Shown here: positions 1 to 9,871 of the stretch, one piece after another
Layout of the letters: each line of letters opens with the position of its first letter
Position numbering within the stretch: the stretch's first letter is position 1
NCBI GenBank assembly: GCA_000499405.2
Contig: HG738163.1
Span: 22,595-41,181 of the forward strand
Direction of reading: 5' to 3'
Source: Onchocerca volvulus
Lineage: Eukaryota > Nematoda > Chromadorea > Rhabditida > Onchocercidae
DNA: 18,587 nucleotides
The notes under the pieces: model-generated
Databases searched by the model: none
Seen by the model: the letters and a program-made list of their open reading frames with translations, nothing else
Told to the model about the DNA's origin: nothing
Program-made: the position numbers and the translations under genes

Positions 1-490
1 AGATTTTGGATAACATCCCACGCTGGATTGCATGTGAATGTAATGAATAGGTCTGGACGCCTGTGCTGGCGATCATATACAATTGCATCTTGAGCGTACT
101 CATGCATATGACGTGGACTGCTTGCATATGAAGATAGCAAAATCGTTAGTTTTCCAATGTCACTTGTATTACCGTCATTTACAACTGCATCTCGCAAATG
201 AATATATTCTTCAGAGCGAAGCTTGGTCTGATTCAAACGGATGAATAGCACACGTTTTGTTTCTATTTTGCATATATGTCTTCGATATATTGGTAAAACA
301 ATTGACGATATTTCAAAATGTGATTGTCTTCATTCTCTCGAATCATTAATCGGTATGAATAATGGTTCATTGCGCTGCATTTCTTATTTGTTTCTTCGCC
401 ATTGATTGGATTTATTATCTCAATGTTGAAGTGATATCCATTGGTACTATCCCAAAAAATGATTGGGTAATGCAGAGTATCGTAGCACAT
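1..490 (-). pseudogene. Helitron Rep domain, N-terminal part (broken)
   Basis: On the minus strand 490-263 encodes a segment with the family landmarks YPIIFWD, GYHFNI, INPINGEETNKK and CSAMN; it ends in a TAG at 265-263. One frame over, the reading continues through FIRLNQTKLRSEEYIHLRDA and HMHEYAQDAI to DLFITFTCNPAWDVI at the window edge. The last phrase is the first conserved Rep motif of Helitrons (FxTxTCNPxW). Rep nicks and joins DNA in rolling-circle transposition. The break is one missing base in the AAAA run just before the TAG, and the middle copy has the same lesion. The HUH and tyrosine motifs would lie beyond the left edge. Confidence 0.85.
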
Positions 491-853
491 CAGTTGATCG
501 TTTCTCCTATGAAGAACAATGTCTTCATGTTGGTATTAATCTCCGACTATAACAACTGCCACTTCATCTATCGTTGGAGCATTGAATCAGCGCACGTTTC
601 TCCAGGAAATGTTTCTGTCAGCATTAACAAATAGAAATCTTGTGTGCATCAGATGGCATTATATTAATTGCTGTTTTGAACAAACGCACCAAATTGTTTT
701 TTTGTGAAAAAACTGTTGCAATTGGGAAACGACGGGTCTTTCTATATCGGCACGAATCCCGCAACGCGCATTCAATTCATCATGCTATCACCAATGAAAT
801 ACATTTGTAGGAATTTATGCTGACTATGTGGCGGCGGAAGCAGAGAGCCAGCT
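491..853 (-). pseudogene. Helitron protein linker, frameshifted
   Basis: This continues the left Helitron coding region between its N-terminal segment and the Rep domain. Minus-strand fragments read KGQIHYKAGSLLPPP and HKFLQMYFIG, then in another frame NARCGIRADIERPVV, then VRLFKTAINIMPSDA. All occur in the same order in the middle copy (15427-15126). A base is missing in the A-run near 705-712, where the middle copy has an extra G and stays in frame; that lesion is private to this copy. No catalytic motif is expected here. The plus-strand reading at 362-634 is a shadow of this and the Rep segment. Confidence 0.7.
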
Positions 854-1446
854 TTATAATGAATTTGCCCTTTCGCTTTGAAAGTTGGCGTGAATTGTGT
901 CGTTACGATTTCTGCGCCGAATGATGTCATTTGGAAGCGGGAGTTGTATTTCCTGATTTGGATGGCAAACGTTTAGTTTCGCAGTATATCGGGCAAACAA
1001 AGTTTTTAATGACTCTGACGGTTCAACTTGAGCTAGTTTAATTTTCCCAGCAGCGCAAAACATTCCTTTTGCTTCTCCTTTAAATTTCAGAGCCTTGCAA
1101 TAAGGACATACTTCACTCATAGTGCCAATGAGAACATGCGGACTCAAACTATAATTATCAGCTGGGTTATACCGGAATGCAAGGCGATAATCACGTAATT
1201 GGTGTGAACGGAGTCTTGTTTGATGTTGATAATCTGTTTCTTGTTGACGTCTTTCAAGCATTCTCAGCCTATCACTTTCATTCTGTTCAAAAGAAAGTAA
1301 ACCTGAAGTTGCCGAAGAAGATTGACGTGCTCGCAACCGTGCATCCTCAAATCTGGCTGCTCCCATTTGAGCCATTCTTTGTCTTCTTCGCTTGATCGCT
1401 GATGCCCGTTGCTCCCGTTGCTCGATTCGCTGCGCGAGTACGATGA
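854..1446 (-). pseudogene. Helitron protein N-terminal Cys-rich region
   Basis: The minus-strand frame open from about 1446 to 854 starts with an Arg/Gln-rich, probably coiled stretch (RIEQREQRASA, KRRRQRMAQMGAARFEDARL, MLERRQQETD). It continues with LAFRYNPADNYSL and then CPYCKALKFKGEAKGMFC, a C-x2-C...C arrangement that could bind zinc. An ATG at 1375 lies in frame, but the reading is open upstream to a TGA near 1449, so the true start is uncertain. Near 960-980 the frame shifts: the family phrase (RKYNSRFQMTSFGAEI) is in another frame than the one carrying the Cys segment. The same segment occurs in the middle copy (15609-15430) and right copy (18392-18587). Confidence 0.8.
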
Positions 1447-1585
1447 TTCAAGTTTGATTTTTAGGGAGGCATCATTTGCATGAACCAAATCAGATCGATT
1501 GTCTCGAACTGTTCTAAAAATTTACTTCTGGCAATTGAATCGTTGGACCTTTGCTATTGCTGTGTCGCTTTTGAAAAATTATGTG

Positions 1586-1900
1586 TGGTATTAAAAGATA
1601 TTAGCATCATAACATGTTCAAAATCTTAAATCTCGAAAAGTTTTTACCTATTACTCTGAAATTTTAATCGAAATTCAATTCCGAGTATTGCAATGATTAT
1701 GACGTTAATGCTGAAAAATATTACATATGATATTAAAAGATACCAATAGTCGAAAATGTTCAGATGTTTAAGTTCAAAATCTTAAATTTAAAAATATAAA
1801 AATTAATAGAAGTAAAATGTTCAAATGTTCTTATGTTCAAACCAATAACAACAAAACTTTCCAATGTTCGTTTGTTCAAAATCTTAAATTCAAAGTTTAA
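1586..1900. repeat. Helitron-associated subterminal tandem repeats (left)
   Basis: Two diverged units start at 1586 and 1728 (spacing 142) with TGgTATTAAAAGATAc, followed by an AATGTTC stretch and then TTCAAAATCTTAAAT. A third, partial unit lies near 1865-1900. The same units occur upstream of the middle copy at 16101-16360, where one unit also carries AAGTTTTTACCTATTGCT. The position, just 5' of the minus-strand coding region, suggests Helitron 5' untranslated or promoter sequence; that role is inferred. Confidence 0.65.
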
Positions 1901-2154
1901 AATTTATCATTATTATTTATTATTATCAATTTTAATTCAAAAGCAAAAAAAATTAAAAACTCTTTCTTCCCTACTGTTGTATATGTATACACATGTAATT
2001 ATATTCACGAAAGAAATGAAAACGTAGGAGAACGTGGGAAGCGCGAGTAGTACGGTGGATCGGATGATAGGTCATACATTGCATCACTATATTGATTAAT
2101 CATCACGTTTTATGTTCACATATACGCGGGTACATACGCATAATTATTTTCTTC

Positions 2155-2184
2155 CATTTTTTTTTTTTTAGTTTTTTGCTTTAT
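2155..2184. repeat. Poly-T tract, second copy at 2945-2981
   Basis: A TTCCATTTTTT run leading into GCTTTATTTAATTA is found here and again at about 2945-2981. The two are clearly alike, so the flanking DNA has been duplicated at least once. No function is seen. Confidence 0.5.
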
Positions 2185-2552
2185 TTAATTATATTCCTTT
2201 TTTTCTTTTGTTTAATTTACTTGGAAAAAAATGATACACTGTATTCTGTAATTGACTAAAACAATTATTTACTACTTTTGAACTTATTGTTCTTGAATAC
2301 TGTTCACTATTTCGAATAATATTTAAACCTAACTTAGAGTTTCATCTATAGCTTTCAGAAGTATGTTTAATTATATACTTTTTCGTTTTATGTTCAATTT
2401 ACCTTGGAAAAAATGATTTAGTGTATATTTTGAAACTGATTGAACAATTATTTATTACTTCGAACATTATTTATTGTTCTTGAATATTGTTCACTGTTTC
2501 GAATAACTTGTGATTTTTAATAACTTGCAATTTTTATTGCTTTCAGAACTGT
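2185..2552. repeat. Tandem duplication, unit about 182-188 bp
   Basis: Two diverged units run from about 2185 and 2367. Both contain, in order, TTAATTATAT, TTTAATTTAC or TTCAATTTACC, TTGGAAAAAA, ACAATTATTTA, TTATTGTTCTTGAATA, TGTTCACT and TTTCGAATAA, and both end in GCTTTCAGAA (2351 and 2539). A weaker GCTTCTAGAAATG near 2669 may be a third remnant. No open frame runs through the units. Confidence 0.7.
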
Positions 2553-3090
2553 ATTACTGGTAGAACGAAAAGTATTAATGATTGGAACGATGATAATATA
2601 TATTCAAAACATTTACTTTTTGTTATAATTTTGCAAAAATTTATTTTAAACTGAATTTAGTTATTATTGCTTCTAGAAATGCTGAAATTATAGCTTTTTT
2701 CATCTTCTAGTCTGTTTTTATTATGTTTTCGAAACTTATCATCCTTTTTCCCATTCGTGACTGTGTCACATTCTTTCATACTTTCTGAAATTGATTTTTT
2801 ATCAAAAAAAAAGTCACCTTTAGGTGTTGATGTTCTTTTTCACTATTATATATTTTTTAAATTTATGATATTCATTTTAATATTTCATCAAAACTTCTTT
2901 TTTCGACTTTTTTTTCTATTCTTTAGCATTTTATGAAATCTAATTTTTTCCATTTTTTTAAGCTCTTTGCTTTATTTAATTACAAAAAATATGAAATTTC
3001 CTTTGTAGAATTAATTTAGCATATTAAGTATTTTTGTGGTATTTATTTATCCTAAATTACCACTTATTATTAATTGTTACTGCTTAATTA
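2553..3090. other. Intergenic, AT-rich, no gene seen
   Basis: This stretch has T-rich low-complexity DNA with frequent stops in all frames. I see no exon with plausible splice sites, no RNA gene and no transposon end. Confidence 0.5.
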
Positions 3091-3105
3091 TTAATTAACA
3101 ATTAT

Positions 3106-3427
3106 GATCAGAGAAATGGGGGGATGAAGGAGAATGAAAGAAAAAAAGAAAGCGAGTTATTATTGTCATTAGAGAGATGGGAGGGAGGAGAAGAATGAGA
3201 GAATGAAAGGAAGGCTAATCGTTTTTATTATTGGAGAGATGTGAGGGAGGAGTATGTGAGAAAAAAATAAGGCAGGTTATTACTGTTCGAGAGGTGGGGG
3301 AAAAGGAGAATGAGAGAAAGAAGAAAGGCCAATTGTTATTATTGTTAGAGAGATGGGGGAAAGAAGGAGAATGAGAGAAAGAAAGGAAGACTAGCCTTCC
3401 TCTAACTTTTGTAACTATTGGAGAGAT
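3106..3427. repeat. Purine-rich minisatellite, unit about 60 bp
   Basis: About five units start near 3111, 3172, 3233, 3289 and 3347, with a partial one at 3421. Each has a TTATTATTGTTAGAGAGA-like lead, a GATGGGGGAA-type core, AGGAGAATGAGAGAAAGAA and a short GGAAGGCTAA-like tail. Spacing is 56-61 bp, except for the last unit (74). The plus strand is strongly G/A-rich apart from the TTATTATTG lead, which stands out from the AT-rich surroundings. A short related motif (GAGAATGAGAGAAAGAGAG) occurs on the minus strand near 7040-7020. Confidence 0.8.
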
Positions 3428-4131
3428 CTATCCAAAACTTTCAGAAAAAATCAAAATATTTAAAGTCTAGAAGAGAGAAGAAAAATTGAAACATATAGGT
3501 AAAGTGGGCAGAGAAGTAAGAACTGGCCAATTTTTATCTTGTTTTTAATAAATTTCAATAAAAATATCAATTCGTTATAATTCAGTTAAAAATTTATGAC
3601 TATTCTTTTATTCAGTAGTGTATAGTCTTGGAAGAAAGAACCAGTGCGTTAGAAAAAGTACCAATTAACATCGATTGGCTATCTTCTGCTAAAACTTGGT
3701 TAACTTATCTATTTCTAGTACCATCTATGCTTTCACTTTATTACACACTTCCGGATTTGAAAAATTCAGAGAGTTAATTTAATGTAAAAAAAAGTTGGAA
3801 AATGGAAAAATTCCTTTCAAAGAGAAAGTGGAAATTACGAGGTTTTCCAAAGCAGTTAAGGATGTTTGTTTATGTTTGGTTAAAAAATATAACTTATTGA
3901 TTTCGATTCGAAAGATTTCTGGAGGTACCCACGATTTCGGAAGAGATGATCTGGATATTTTCTTGATATCCATCTGCTTTTTTTCTAGATTTATGTAATG
4001 GCCGACAAAAAACATTTTGAACTTATATTCTAATCGATAATTCCACTGTTTTTAGTCATCCAGGAAGTATTTTGTGGCAACTTTGATGAGATCAATTTTA
4101 TGGATTGTTTTTTCCTCCTATCTGATGATCT

Positions 4132-4142
4132 GGGGGGGGGGG
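4132..4142 (+). repeat. Run of 11 G
   Basis: An uninterrupted run of 11 G lies in otherwise AT-rich DNA. Such runs slip in replication and in sequencing, so the length is uncertain. Confidence 0.9.
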
Positions 4143-4407
4143 CAAAAATGATCGATGAAACACTAGCTATACCGAATGAAGTAACTATGCTTTTTCAAAA
4201 TTAGGATCATGATAATATATTATCATCATATCTCGTCGCATACAACTGAATGAGTTGCATTTGCTTGCAAACATATGCAAATAATTCCTTTTCAACCTTG
4301 TAACACTTCGTCATCCACAGAACTCTGGATTTTAATAGAAATTAATTATTTACCGTTATAGCTGGTATTTTTTTTCCATCTTCATACTTTCCATGTTAAA
4401 ATTTCAT

Positions 4408-4489
4408 AACAGTTTAGTAATCCTTCTTTCACAGCTTTTCTCTGTTTTAACAGTTTAGTAATCCTTCTTCCACAGCTTTTCTCTGTTTT
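4408..4489. repeat. Two tandem 41-bp units
   Basis: Units start at 4408 and 4449. Both read AACAGTTTAGTAATCCTTCT and then (T/C)CACAGCTTTTCTCTG with almost no differences, so the duplication is recent. Confidence 0.9.
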
Positions 4490-5271
4490 CTATTTTCTTA
4501 TCATTTTGTCAAATATTTGAACGAAGTAATTTATTTCATTAAAATGTTTTTTACTTCGAATTTTTTCCATAAATTAAGAGAAGTAAGAAATGAAAGGATT
4601 AAGATCAAGTGAACAATGTTGTTGATTTTTAATTTGTTGAATATTAAAGGATTGAAAGACAAGCGTAAACTTTTAAAGCAGAACAAATCCTTCATGTTCT
4701 TTTTAGCCAAAAACATTTTCAGTTTACACTTGTATCTGATAGCATTAGTATTGTATTTCTGTAATTTTTTCAGGTAAAAAAAAATGATGAAATGAATCAA
4801 TTTTTCATTCTCATTTTTTAATTCAAGAGCTATCACTAATAGCTGAAGAATAGAGAAGTTCAATTTGCTATTACAAATTTATATTTCTTGAGAATGGGTT
4901 TGACGGTGATAACTGCAAGTAGAAGCATACCTGATCTCATTTTCAGTTTCAGTTATTAATTTATTTTATTCAAGTACAGAGTTTCAATAAATATTTGATC
5001 AAATCAGAAATTAACTACTATCAGTTAATCACATGCATGGATCTTTTTGATTAGAGTAAGAATTTTTCAAGTTAAGTGTATATTTTCAACTTCATTGACG
5101 AAGGAAGAAATGTATTTCAAATTTTCTTCGAAGTTTCATCATCTTAAAATTCATGTCCATGTTTGTCTTAATGTGTAAATCCATGGCTTTTCAAAGTTAT
5201 GTTGCAATAATCATTCACTTAAATATTTGTAAATCATAACGGTATATCGTTGCATTAAAGGACTTGGTGAC

Positions 5272-5370
5272 ATGGCTGTGTCAAGCTCCATTGAAGCAAT
5301 CTTTTCGATATTTGCATCGAGCATGTTTATCAATTATTTTCGCTATATGATTAATTATTCAATGAAATGA
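5272..5370 (+). CDS. Short hydrophobic reading, doubtful
   Basis: A 32-codon reading starts MAVSSSIEAIFSIF and has a hydrophobic, helix-like middle (AIFSIFASSMFINYF). The same frame is open upstream from about 5236 (VYRCIKGLGD). No family is recognised. No clear splice sites were found, and the following plus-strand frame at 5374-5619 also matches nothing. It may be a membrane-segment exon or chance. Confidence 0.12.
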   Translation: MAVSSSIEAIFSIFASSMFINYFRYMINYSMK

Positions 5371-7255
5371 AATATGCATTTTCCAGAGAAATTGAAAATT
5401 GAATATTGGTTGCTGCAATTTGTAATTCTTTGGCTGAGAAACCCATCATCAACTTCCTTCTTAAATAACAGTTATATCAAAAAGTCTCATCTATTCTGTT
5501 GGTCTTCTGTTTCTTATTCAAATTTTCTTAATTGTTCCTGTGATACTGTGACAATGGGAATTGAACAAAATATTTGGAGTGGCAATGTTTATTGCATATT
5601 TAGCATTTTGTTTGCTTAGTATGCTATTAGAATTAGGCTATATCGTTTGTCCACTTGTTATTGCTTGTAAATAATAAGTATTAAGTGTGTTACGGATTAG
5701 ATTAATAAGTAAATTCTAATCAAACTATGAAAATTGACTGCGATAGTTATTTGTTCATTAAAAGATTCTTGTTATATAAGGATAGATCAGACTGCTGAAA
5801 AGCTAAATATTATAGAGAGATGGAACAGATTGAACAAATCATCATATTTTTCAAATGTAGAAATTTTAGATCTCTATTTCATTTTAGTTTATTTTGTATT
5901 ATCCTATTTTCTATTGATGTGACTGGAAGAAAAAAAGTTATATTTTTCTTTTTCTGAAGCAGTCCTCTTTTTTTGCATTCAATAATTATAGAAATTTAAT
6001 CGCTCGATTTGATAATCGTATTTATTCAGTACTATTTGTATATTTGAACAATGTAATATCAGCATAAGAATCAGTGTACAATCAGCATGCCACATCAAAT
6101 AAAAAATTTTTTCAATTTGAAAACGAGGAATATATTTAAAATATTTATTCTTACGTTATAATCATTCCTCATCATCAAACATGTTAATAAATAATGTTAT
6201 CGATTTGAATCAGTGTTCTTTAAGAGAAGAAATTGAATCGGAGAGTTTATTAAATTATAGCTAAGTTCAACGTTTAGCATTATTATGAACAATCGATGAA
6301 GACACACTGCACACGTGTCGTGGAACATCAATTAAATACCATTCATTCGTTATGTTTACTTCGGAAGAACTTAAAATATTCGCTACTCAAATGTTTTCAT
6401 TCAGAGTTATCGTGCAGTTCAATAAAAATTTAATAATCTTTTCTACTATACATTCTACATATTGATTTTATAAATCAAGTTTAAATCATTGTTTAATTAA
6501 TTAAGAATGTGGTGTCGAGATGGCCATGACAAAATTTAAAATTTGCTGCATTTATTCGTCTTCTCTTTTGTTTGTTTAGATCGATGCTATTTAGTGAAGA
6601 ATCAGAATTTCTGTTTGACTGCGAATAACTGTTTGCCTGACAGTTTCATTGACAGAGAATTTAATTTTTGGAAAAAGGGCCACAATAATTGCAACAGTAA
6701 TTGATTGTGATAGATAATTAAAAGATTAGCAATTCAAACTGATAAGAATTTGACATTTCTAACTGCCATCTTTTCCTTTCTTTTTGCATTCTTTATTAAA
6801 ATTCCAGTAAATATTTCGATTCATGAAAGCTTCAGCATTTCAAAACTTATTCTGAAGAATAATTTTTTTATGGCTCTTGACAGCATCTCTCATTTTCTGA
6901 AATATATTATTAATGTCTTTCAGACATGATATAAATTTTTTAATTTTATTGAAGTTTAACAGCACGTCCAGTCCAGTATAACTATTCAAGGCTTGTTTAT
7001 CCAGGACCAATACTTTTACCTTCTCTCTTTCTCTCATTCTCTCATAACTAATAGTAGCAGTTGTTATTGGAATGTTACCAATGTTAAGCTTTTCATTTTA
7101 TTCCTGGATAGTTTCTCCATCCTAAATAGTTATGGTTGTCAAGATTTCTTCAAAATTCCTTTTTTGTTTCTTTTCTTTTTTTTTTGTTTGTTTCAATTCA
7201 TAGCAACTTTTCTCTGTTCCTTACATCTTATTTTGAAAAAAATACTCTTAAATAG
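5371..7255. other. Intergenic, no supported gene
   Basis: Open frames at 5374-5619 and 5734-5922 (plus) and at 7037-6840 (minus) have AT-driven composition (Ile, Leu, Phe, Lys, Asn) and no recognisable motif. The minus frame begins inside a GAGA-rich purine tract related to the minisatellite at 3106-3427. No RNA gene or transposon terminus was seen. Confidence 0.4.
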
Positions 7256-7259
7256 TAAT

Positions 7260-7443
7260 GCGAAAGGCCTTCGTGGCAATTTCAAGACCTGCTATTCTCG
7301 CTTTGCACACATAAGGCGTTCTTGCATAACAGCAAATAATGAAAAGAAATCTGTTGAACGAAATCGATTGCGAGGAGCGCTTGGGTGCTGCTGGTGCATC
7401 ACGAGACTATGATTATTTTATAAACGATGGAATTATCTTGAAG
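7260..7443 (+). pseudogene. Fragment like mitochondrial ribosomal protein bL20m
   Basis: Frame one gives AKGLRGNFKTCYSRFAHIRR, which recalls the RGRK..CY start of bL20 proteins. After a frame change around 7315-7340, the next frame gives MKRN, then ERLGAAGASRDYDYF and GIILK, which lines up with the RI.AA...GL.Y....G..K segment of MRPL20 without gaps from RLGAA to the final K. The span from AKG to RLG is 118 nt, against 43 codons in human MRPL20 as I recall it, so about 11 nt are missing and the frame breaks. A TAA follows at 7444. bL20m is a structural protein of the mitochondrial large subunit. The match is by eye and weak; chance or a diverged real exon remain possible. The plus-strand frame open from 6993 includes the first half but its start is not supported. 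Confidence 0.35.
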
Positions 7444-7494
7444 TAAGGAGACTTATTAAGAAATTTCCCCAATTTGTAAATTTGTCCTTTTTAG
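7443..7494 (+). other. Possible 52-nt intron remnant
   Basis: The interval starts GTAAGG and ends in a T-rich CCTTTTTTAG, with the next reading (gene fragment resembling WDR3) beginning at once. The phases on the two sides do not match (two bases left over before, phase zero after), so it cannot simply join the two neighbouring fragments into one protein. It may be a real intron of either ancestral gene. Confidence 0.3.
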
Positions 7495-7565
7495 GATAAT
7501 AAATTAATCGCTACTGGATCAGCCGATAAAAGCGTCAAGATATGGGGTTAAACTTTGGGATTGCC
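7495..7565 (+). pseudogene. Fragment like WD-repeat protein WDR3/UTP12
   Basis: The first 18 codons read DNKLIATGSADKSVKIWG, a WD40 strand with the GSAD..VKIW signature. A TAA follows at 7549-7551. If one base is missing there and another near 7559, the reading becomes LNFGDC. The combination IWGL.FGDC is typical of WDR3 (UTP12, small-subunit processome), not of WD40 proteins in general; this rests on my recall of the family. After about 7570 similarity is lost. It is therefore likely a decayed exon copy, preceded by an acceptor-like TTTTTTAG. Confidence 0.5.
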
Positions 7566-9396
7566 AGACAGACTTATAATTTAAACAATGTTTCGCTACA
7601 TTTTTAAACCTGAATAACATTTCAGAAATTCGAAAGCGCATGATATTTTAATAGTAGAAGAATATGAAATGCTTCATATAAGGATATTCAATGTTTTAGG
7701 TCGCCTGATATTCATAAGAGTTATCGGTACATTCACTATAATAAATTAATTTTCGAATTTATTCCTTCCGTTATAAGTAAGTCAACATAATTTGCGATAT
7801 GAAATGGTGACATTTTCAAGTCTATGTCACGTCATCGTAATGTTTTCTTATAAATAATTTATGTTGTAGGCAATAAAATTTTATTAAACCATACTTCTTC
7901 ATCGTGTTATTGGTCTCACCCATGACTTCTATTAACTCCGTATACTTAGGAGAAAGTTTGAGCTACTGAACCATACTTTATATTTTAATACACAGAAATT
8001 TTTTTCTTTCATTATTTGAAGCAGTAATAAGCATAGCAGTACGAAACATTCTCTGTTCTAGTTAACTATTATTACATTTATCAGTGTGTTGTTTTTTTGC
8101 ATGATGGTTCGGATTTCTCGGTATGTAATAATAATATATTATGCGCTTTTGTGTTTTAACTCAAATATTATTATTATTTACAATTTTCTATTCACATCCA
8201 ATAATAGTTGGCTAAATTCTTGACAAACCAACTAAATCCTATTTCCTTCAAGAAATTCTTTTATTATGACTGATGTGGAGAATGACTTAAAATTTTAGTT
8301 CAAAATTAAATATCGAACTTCTATCCTAGAATCTCTAGCTAGGCACTATTTAAAGCGCCAATATATTTTTTGCCCGTGGTGCATATGAGGTCTATGAATC
8401 AATATAGCCAAAGCCCATATTATATTTATTTCTGTCTAGATTAGCACAAAATTTGGACTTTCAAAAAAAGGCACAAGATGTGCGATAATACAATGCCATC
8501 TAATATGGCCAGCTTACTCCATAATCCCGTTAAATAAACCATAATAAAATTATTTAGGCATGAAGAAAATAGTCGTGATAAAATATATAGACAAATGAAT
8601 GCCAGAATTTTTTGAAAATTGAATTCGATGTAGCATCAGTAAATTTATTCTTCAGTGCTCGGAAATTTTTCGCAGTTTTAGCTGATTTCAAAGGATTATC
8701 TGTTTTGAAAAACAGTAATGTGAAGGATAAATTTTCATTTTCACTATTTAAAGAAAAAAAAAGAAAAATGAAAAATTGCTGTTAGATTGAAATTATAGTT
8801 GCTGATATCAATCCTTCCTATTCTCTATGTAGCCTTTCATCCTACTTTACATATTTGTAGCCCAGTTATCGAATGAGGTCTCTTCTTAAGCTATTCACAA
8901 TTATGGCTCTTTTGTCCAGTGATGCATCAAAAATGGCTATATTTTTTGAATGCCATTTCCAGCTTCTTTCATCATCAAAATTACTTTTTGAAATATGAAT
9001 TTCAAATTATGTTTATATATACAGCTTTACATTTCTTATTTCATTCACTATGTAGGGTGAAAATCGCACCAAAATATATTATCTTAATCTAAGGAATTGA
9101 ATTTCAAAATCAATTTTTCCATTTTAAATTTTAATTTTTCCGAAGAAATTTTTTCAGATTTAAATCACTTACTAACTGATATTTCGGTTTTTATTGTTTC
9201 TTAACAATAGTTATGAGAATGTTTTTTATTAATCTAAAAAGAGTCTTCATTCTTATATTATTTACTATTCTCATTTTTTTAATTATCTAAAGATGAGGAC
9301 AAAGCAATATTCCAGTCTCAATTACGCATTGCCTGAAAAAATTTTTTTCCTCATCGCCAGTTTAGGGGACATAATTAGATAAGAGCAAAGGAGGGG

Positions 9397-9427
9397 ATGA
9401 CACTGATTGAAAAACGATCAGTGTCAT
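9397..9427. repeat. Perfect 11-bp inverted repeat, 9-nt loop
   Basis: ATGACACTGAT (9397-9407) pairs perfectly with ATCAGTGTCAT (9417-9427) around the loop TGAAAAACG. The stem is longer than expected by chance in a given place, and it lies in a slightly more GC-rich patch. It could be a short structured RNA element, a protein site or part of an old terminal repeat; none of these is shown. Confidence 0.85.
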
Positions 9428-9871
9428 TCGGCTAGCTAAAATTTCATCCAGCTCATTGAACTCACTTTATATCCTATTTCTTACCATAAAATTTCTCCAT
9501 GCTAGGAATTAATGTACGCATACTATCGCCAACATTCCGAGGGTAATTCGTGAAACAAATTTTACTTCTCATTTAAATGCTAAACTGTTTTTTCTATTTG
9601 TTGAATAAAGTAAATTTCAATAGATGAAATCAATATCTTGTTATGGCATAAATTTTTAATGACTAAGTAATGTTGGAATGAGAGTTATATTCTTTCTGAA
9701 AACTAAAGAGTCTTGTTTGATGTATTTTGGCAGAGCGCTAAGTGCTCCGAGAACACTGATAGTCCAATCAGTTGATTGATAGCTTGAACTTCGTTCAAGA
9801 ACTTCCCACATAAAGCACTTTATCTTAGGCAAAATGCACCAAATGTGAGAAAAATAGCGAGTGATGTGATT

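Larger units (their letters stand above)
1..1900 (-). mobile_element. Degenerate Helitron, left copy, 5' half
   Basis: Read on the minus strand, this interval gives the N-terminal half of a RepHel-type Helitron protein in several frames: an Arg/Gln-rich start with a CxxC segment (about 1446-854), a linker (853-491), then the Rep N-terminal domain (490 to the window edge). The 3' half lies outside the window. Repeats at 1586-1900 sit upstream of the coding part and recur next to the middle copy. Frameshifts and stops show that the copy is dead as read. Over about 180-340 it looks roughly nine-tenths identical by eye to 14640-14820. The outer (5') boundary was not found and 1900 is approximate. 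Confidence 0.85.
3428..5240. other. Intergenic, no supported gene
   Basis: Open frames on both strands around 3779-4015 overlap almost completely and resemble nothing I know. The plus frame has a GTACCC donor-like site near 3925 but no matching acceptor or start context. The minus-strand frame at 4863-4531 is Lys/Leu/Phe/Ile-rich low-complexity sequence. The stretch also holds a G run and a 41-bp tandem repeat, listed separately. Confidence 0.45.

Noticed and set aside
362..634. Plus-strand open frame of 90 codons
   Set aside because: It is antisense to the Helitron Rep and linker readings and matches nothing itself.
1177..1395. Plus-strand open frame
   Set aside because: It is antisense to the left copy's N-terminal region; the same holds for 15691-15933 in the middle copy.
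1264..1488. Minus-strand frame with a Ser-rich start
   Set aside because: It overlaps the family frame (MAQMGAARFEDARL) in another phase, and no copy supports its sequence.
1833..2027. Plus-strand open frame of 64 codons
   Set aside because: It is AT-driven (Lys, Leu, Tyr, Ile) and lies over subterminal repeats.
3779..4015. Opposed open frames on both strands
   Set aside because: They overlap almost fully, neither matches a known protein, and no acceptor and donor pair supports an exon.
4531..4863. Minus-strand frame of 110 codons
   Set aside because: Its composition is that of AT-rich noncoding DNA, with long Lys, Ile, Leu and Phe runs and no motif.
5374..5922. Two plus-strand frames of 81 and 62 codons
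   Set aside because: Composition is AT-driven, there are no splice signals in phase, and no family is recognised.
6840..7037. Minus-strand frame starting MREREKVK
   Set aside because: The start lies in a GAGA purine tract and the rest has no recognisable domain; chance is likely.
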